A stretch of DNA of 10,000 nt from the NCBI GenBank assembly GCA_020217065.1, contig JAIWOB010000065.1, positions 1 to 10,000 on the forward strand, in the 5' to 3' direction. A model generated the notes under the pieces. The model made no database searches. It was given only the letters and a program-made list of their open reading frames with translations, and was not told where the DNA came from. Source of the DNA: Chloroflexota bacterium. GTDB lineage: Bacteria; Chloroflexota; Anaerolineae; Anaerolineales; Villigracilaceae. Numbering within the stretch: position 1 is the stretch's first letter; every line of letters begins with the position of its first letter. The translations under genes were made by a program, and so were the position numbers. Shown here in pieces: positions 8,501 through 10,000 of this stretch.

Positions 8501-9572
8501 GATTGGCATGTTGGAAGAAGGAAAACTGCGCGTCATGGCGCATCAGGGCTTCGATGAACGCATGGAAAACCTGCCCGACCAAACGATGAAAGTGGAATTA
8601 TCCGCCATGAATCTCGCCGTGCAGACGGGGCAGCCGCAGGCGCTGAATGTCGCGAACGTTGCGGAAAAGCTTTTGCCGATAGCCCATACTCAACTGGTGA
8701 TTCCCATCCGCCGCGAAACTCAGGTGATTGGGCTGCTCCACCTTGAAAGCACAAGCGACTCCAATGTGGATATTGACTTTTTAACCCGCCTGACCGACCA
8801 TGCCGCCATCGCCATTTCCAACGCTCAACTGTTTGGCGAAGTGCAGCGCGCCAATATCGCCAAGAGCGATTTCGTTTCCTTCGTCGCCCATGAGTTGAAA
8901 AATCCGATGACCTCCATCAAGGGCTACACCGAATTGCTTGCCGGCGGCGCGGTAGGACAGATTAACGAAATGCAGGCTAACTTTTTGAACACCATCAAAT
9001 CCAACGTCGAGCGCATGTCCACTTTAGTTTCGGACCTCAACGACAATTCCAAGATTGAGGCTGGACGTTTGCGTCTCGAATACAAGGCGACCAGCGCGCC
9101 GGATGTGGTGGATGAAGTGGTCCGTTCCATTAAGCGCCAGGTTGAAGAGAAGAAACAAACCCTTGAAGTGGTCCTGCCTGATACGGTCTCTCCCATGTGG
9201 GCTGACCGCATCCGCGTGGCGCAAGTGCTTACCAATCTGGTCAGCAACGCATACAAGTACACCTCGGAGGGCGGTCATATTCAAGTGGGCGTGGAGGAAG
9301 TTCAGAATCGCTGGGATGCAAATGGAGCGCCCCGCGTCATCCACTTTTGGGTGAAAGACAATGGGATTGGTTTGAGTCTTGAAGACCAGCAAAAAATGTT
9401 CCAAAAATTCTTTCGTTCCGAAGACCCCAAAGCCCGCGAAGCCCCCGGAACCGGCTTGGGGCTTAACATCACCAAAAGCCTTGTGGAAATGCAGGGCGGA
9501 CGAATCTGGTTTGAGAGCGAATACCGCAAGGGAACAACTTTTCATTTTACAATCCCGGTAGCGGGGGAGTAG
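5553..9572 (+). CDS. Large membrane sensor histidine kinase with PDZ-like, polytopic and four GAF-type regions
   Basis: The 1339-residue protein is predicted to autophosphorylate on histidine in response to a signal and pass the phosphate to a response regulator. Order of parts: one membrane helix (about 26-47); a PDZ-like domain (about 64-131, with VGEQLLAVDG at 86-95); about nine membrane segments between 145 and 411; four GAF-type domains (about 440-595, 601-755, 771-925, 946-1095; the first is least typical); HisKA with phosphoacceptor His1113 in FVAHELKNP; and HATPase_c with N box N1228LVSN1232A, G1 box D1269NGIG and G2 box GTGLGL (1299-1304). All kinase motifs are intact. No receiver domain is fused and no response regulator is in the window. 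The PDZ-like part probably faces outside the cytoplasm. Start ATG 5553 fits the -10 box; ATGs at codons 6 and 10 are possible. A FIST gene follows after 9 nt. Confidence 0.93.
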   Translation: MTARTMPRNMQAAFQRYQTLINQTLQWVVLLYQVAAVVVFMTGIFLANRWMRQPFLGALYESTLVFNGTGPAENTPAWALFHQVKVGEQLLAVDGIPVSNSEEIRIILKDRFPGEQVEVTIRAQDGSKRSQNVTLHAFPASSRAIYFVIPTLLSVIFLAASLWIFGLRRTEPAGRAFSLFTTSLAIVTGSYFDLVTTHQFTVVWTAAAAITGGALVNLAFTFPSEPRFIVQRPYLRWTGVIIGLTLFAFAFPTLYDFENPTAYIPAWQYIYGFIALSAVLYILMNLYHALYAQSPVVKTQARVILGGALLSFAPLIAWLILGAVHPVNFSPYLFLPLALFPLVIGYTILRFRFLRTDEVMRQSLVYALLTVLAVGGYALMTLGLGLFTGVFLPANNPYLVGAFILALALALEPVRARLQRLIDTLFFHGERAYEERLREFTHKLTTALDLPTIGAALRQQIVSTLAPSRIHVYAYDTLNDLFAALPGDDRRPTSDIRFMATSPFVRYFQAEKLPLYLDNISDLPPALQSEQSRLALLGARLFIGFPGKQRINGWLALGSRLSGQPYTPRDLQFLENLCDQASIAIERLQTVAHLERQIQEMNALTRVSQGVNVTLTFDDVLELIYAQTAQIIPTSHFHITLYNEASDYYYYAFCVENNERIPERENLPFSASTDLSPEVIHRSRQIITQDYIRECRARNLTPILENVFAWMGVPLNAGAESIGALSVGSRDGATAYTRGQLGLLQAIADQTAGAIVKARLLQETQQRARQLSTLNEITRQLTSTLELEPLLQNILENAVGILNCEAGSLFLLDEQTRELVFKVTVGPVAANLVGQRLPPGTGIVGRAVQTRAPVIENEDQRVASRRFSGVDQQTGFISRSLMAVPLQVKDTVIGVIEVINRRDGLPFVAADQELLSAFAGQAAVAIENTRLFMLTDQQLATRVEELSVMQRIDRELNASLEMDRAMRITLDWALRQSGAEAGLIGMLEEGKLRVMAHQGFDERMENLPDQTMKVELSAMNLAVQTGQPQALNVANVAEKLLPIAHTQLVIPIRRETQVIGLLHLESTSDSNVDIDFLTRLTDHAAIAISNAQLFGEVQRANIAKSDFVSFVAHELKNPMTSIKGYTELLAGGAVGQINEMQANFLNTIKSNVERMSTLVSDLNDNSKIEAGRLRLEYKATSAPDVVDEVVRSIKRQVEEKKQTLEVVLPDTVSPMWADRIRVAQVLTNLVSNAYKYTSEGGHIQVGVEEVQNRWDANGAPRVIHFWVKDNGIGLSLEDQQKMFQKFFRSEDPKAREAPGTGLGLNITKSLVEMQGGRIWFESEYRKGTTFHFTIPVAGE

Positions 9573-9577
9573 GAAGG
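9571..9577 (+). promoter_or_regulatory. Ribosome binding site of the FIST gene
   Basis: AGGAAGG overlaps the kinase stop codon (TAG, 9570-9572) and lies 4 nt before the ATG at 9582. The purine-rich site supports this start and co-transcription with the kinase gene. Confidence 0.6.
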
Positions 9578-9581
9578 CGTT

Positions 9582-10000
9582 ATGACATTGGTCGCATCCG
9601 TGGGGTCCGCTCAAGCCCTTGACGGGCGGGAAGCCGGCTTGCAGGCGGCGCATCAAGCGTTGAATCGCATGGGCGCGAATACCCCGGGTTTCGCCGTTGT
9701 GATTGCATCGCATCAATACCAGCCGCGCGATGTCTTGAATGGCGTGAACAGCCTGTTGGGCGACGTGCCGTTGCTTGGGTTCGGTTCTCCCGTTAGCCTC
9801 ACCCATGAAGGGCAGCATCCGCACTCGGTAACGGTGGCTTTGCTGGCTGGCGACTTTCAAGCGGAATCGCATTGGTTTCCCGGCTATGCCCAATCTGGGC
9901 GGGAGACTGCCCTTAAAGTTCTGCAATACATGGCTGCGCGGGAAGAACGCCAAACCTTGCTGTTTTTCGCCGACGGTTTTAACGGCGACGCCGAACAATT
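9582..10000 (+). CDS. FIST N-domain protein, N-terminal part (runs off the right edge)
   Basis: The first 139 codons are visible and open to the edge. The translation begins MTLVASVGSAQALDG and continues with FAVVIASHQYQ, a VLNGVNSLLGDVPLLGFGSP strand-loop and VTVALLAGDF. This is the pattern of the FIST N domain: a variable start with an A-x-x-A helix, a hydrophobic strand followed by the S-x-x-Y turn, and the P-x-x-G-x-x-(T/S) segment. FIST domains are ligand-sensing modules found alone or fused to kinases, cyclases and chemoreceptors; some, named NosP, bind heme and sense nitric oxide with a partner kinase. The gene starts 9 nt after the kinase stop, so co-expression is likely. Whether a FIST C domain or an output domain follows cannot be seen. 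Assignment rests on pattern recognition. Confidence 0.72.
   Translation, partial: MTLVASVGSAQALDGREAGLQAAHQALNRMGANTPGFAVVIASHQYQPRDVLNGVNSLLGDVPLLGFGSPVSLTHEGQHPHSVTVALLAGDFQAESHWFPGYAQSGRETALKVLQYMAAREERQTLLFFADGFNGDAEQ

Noticed and set aside
9024..9998. Minus-strand open frame of 324 codons over the kinase and FIST genes
   Set aside because: It is antisense to the HisKA/HATPase motifs and to the FIST reading frame, and its translation has no family features.

Overview
The window looks like a chromosomal housekeeping region from a bacterium, most plausibly a Chloroflexota member (Anaerolineae-like). This is inferred from an unusual PlsY variant, a giant multi-GAF sensor kinase beside a FIST protein, polytopic proteins of unknown family, and promoters set directly against start codons. 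No rRNA or other taxonomic marker is present, and gyrB would be the best gene to test the placement. I see no insertion sequence, tRNA, CRISPR array, phage gene or obvious compositional island.

Minus strand, left third: the 5' end of a calcineurin-like metallophosphoesterase gene runs off the left edge (1-184). Next is a probable three-gene operon read right to left: a polytopic membrane protein (2324-1506), a JAMM/M67 metallopeptidase joined to it by a TAATG overlap (1506-1108), and plsY (1051-374). A strong intrinsic terminator (334-291) closes it. The operon starts at a good promoter that appears to give a nearly leaderless mRNA.

Plus strand, remainder: a divergent promoter drives an unrecognised membrane protein (2388-3377). 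gyrB follows (3503-5434, GTG start set by a GGAGG site), with a 26-bp dyad upstream and an excellent terminator downstream (5444-5484). A separate unit then begins: a 1339-residue membrane sensor histidine kinase with a PDZ-like region, about ten membrane segments, four GAF-type domains, and HisKA and HATPase domains (5553-9572). Nine bases later a FIST-domain gene begins and runs off the right edge (9582-10000).

Functionally the window combines phospholipid synthesis (PlsY), DNA topology (GyrB) and signal transduction (kinase plus FIST), with two membrane proteins of unknown role. The points most worth a second look are the kinase-FIST pair (a possible NO/heme or small-ligand sensing unit), the divergent PlsY active-site motifs, the coupled membrane protein and JAMM protease, and repeated -10 boxes 7-9 nt before ATG. 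There is no gene-free stretch longer than 300 bases; the longest gap (185-373) holds a promoter and a terminator.
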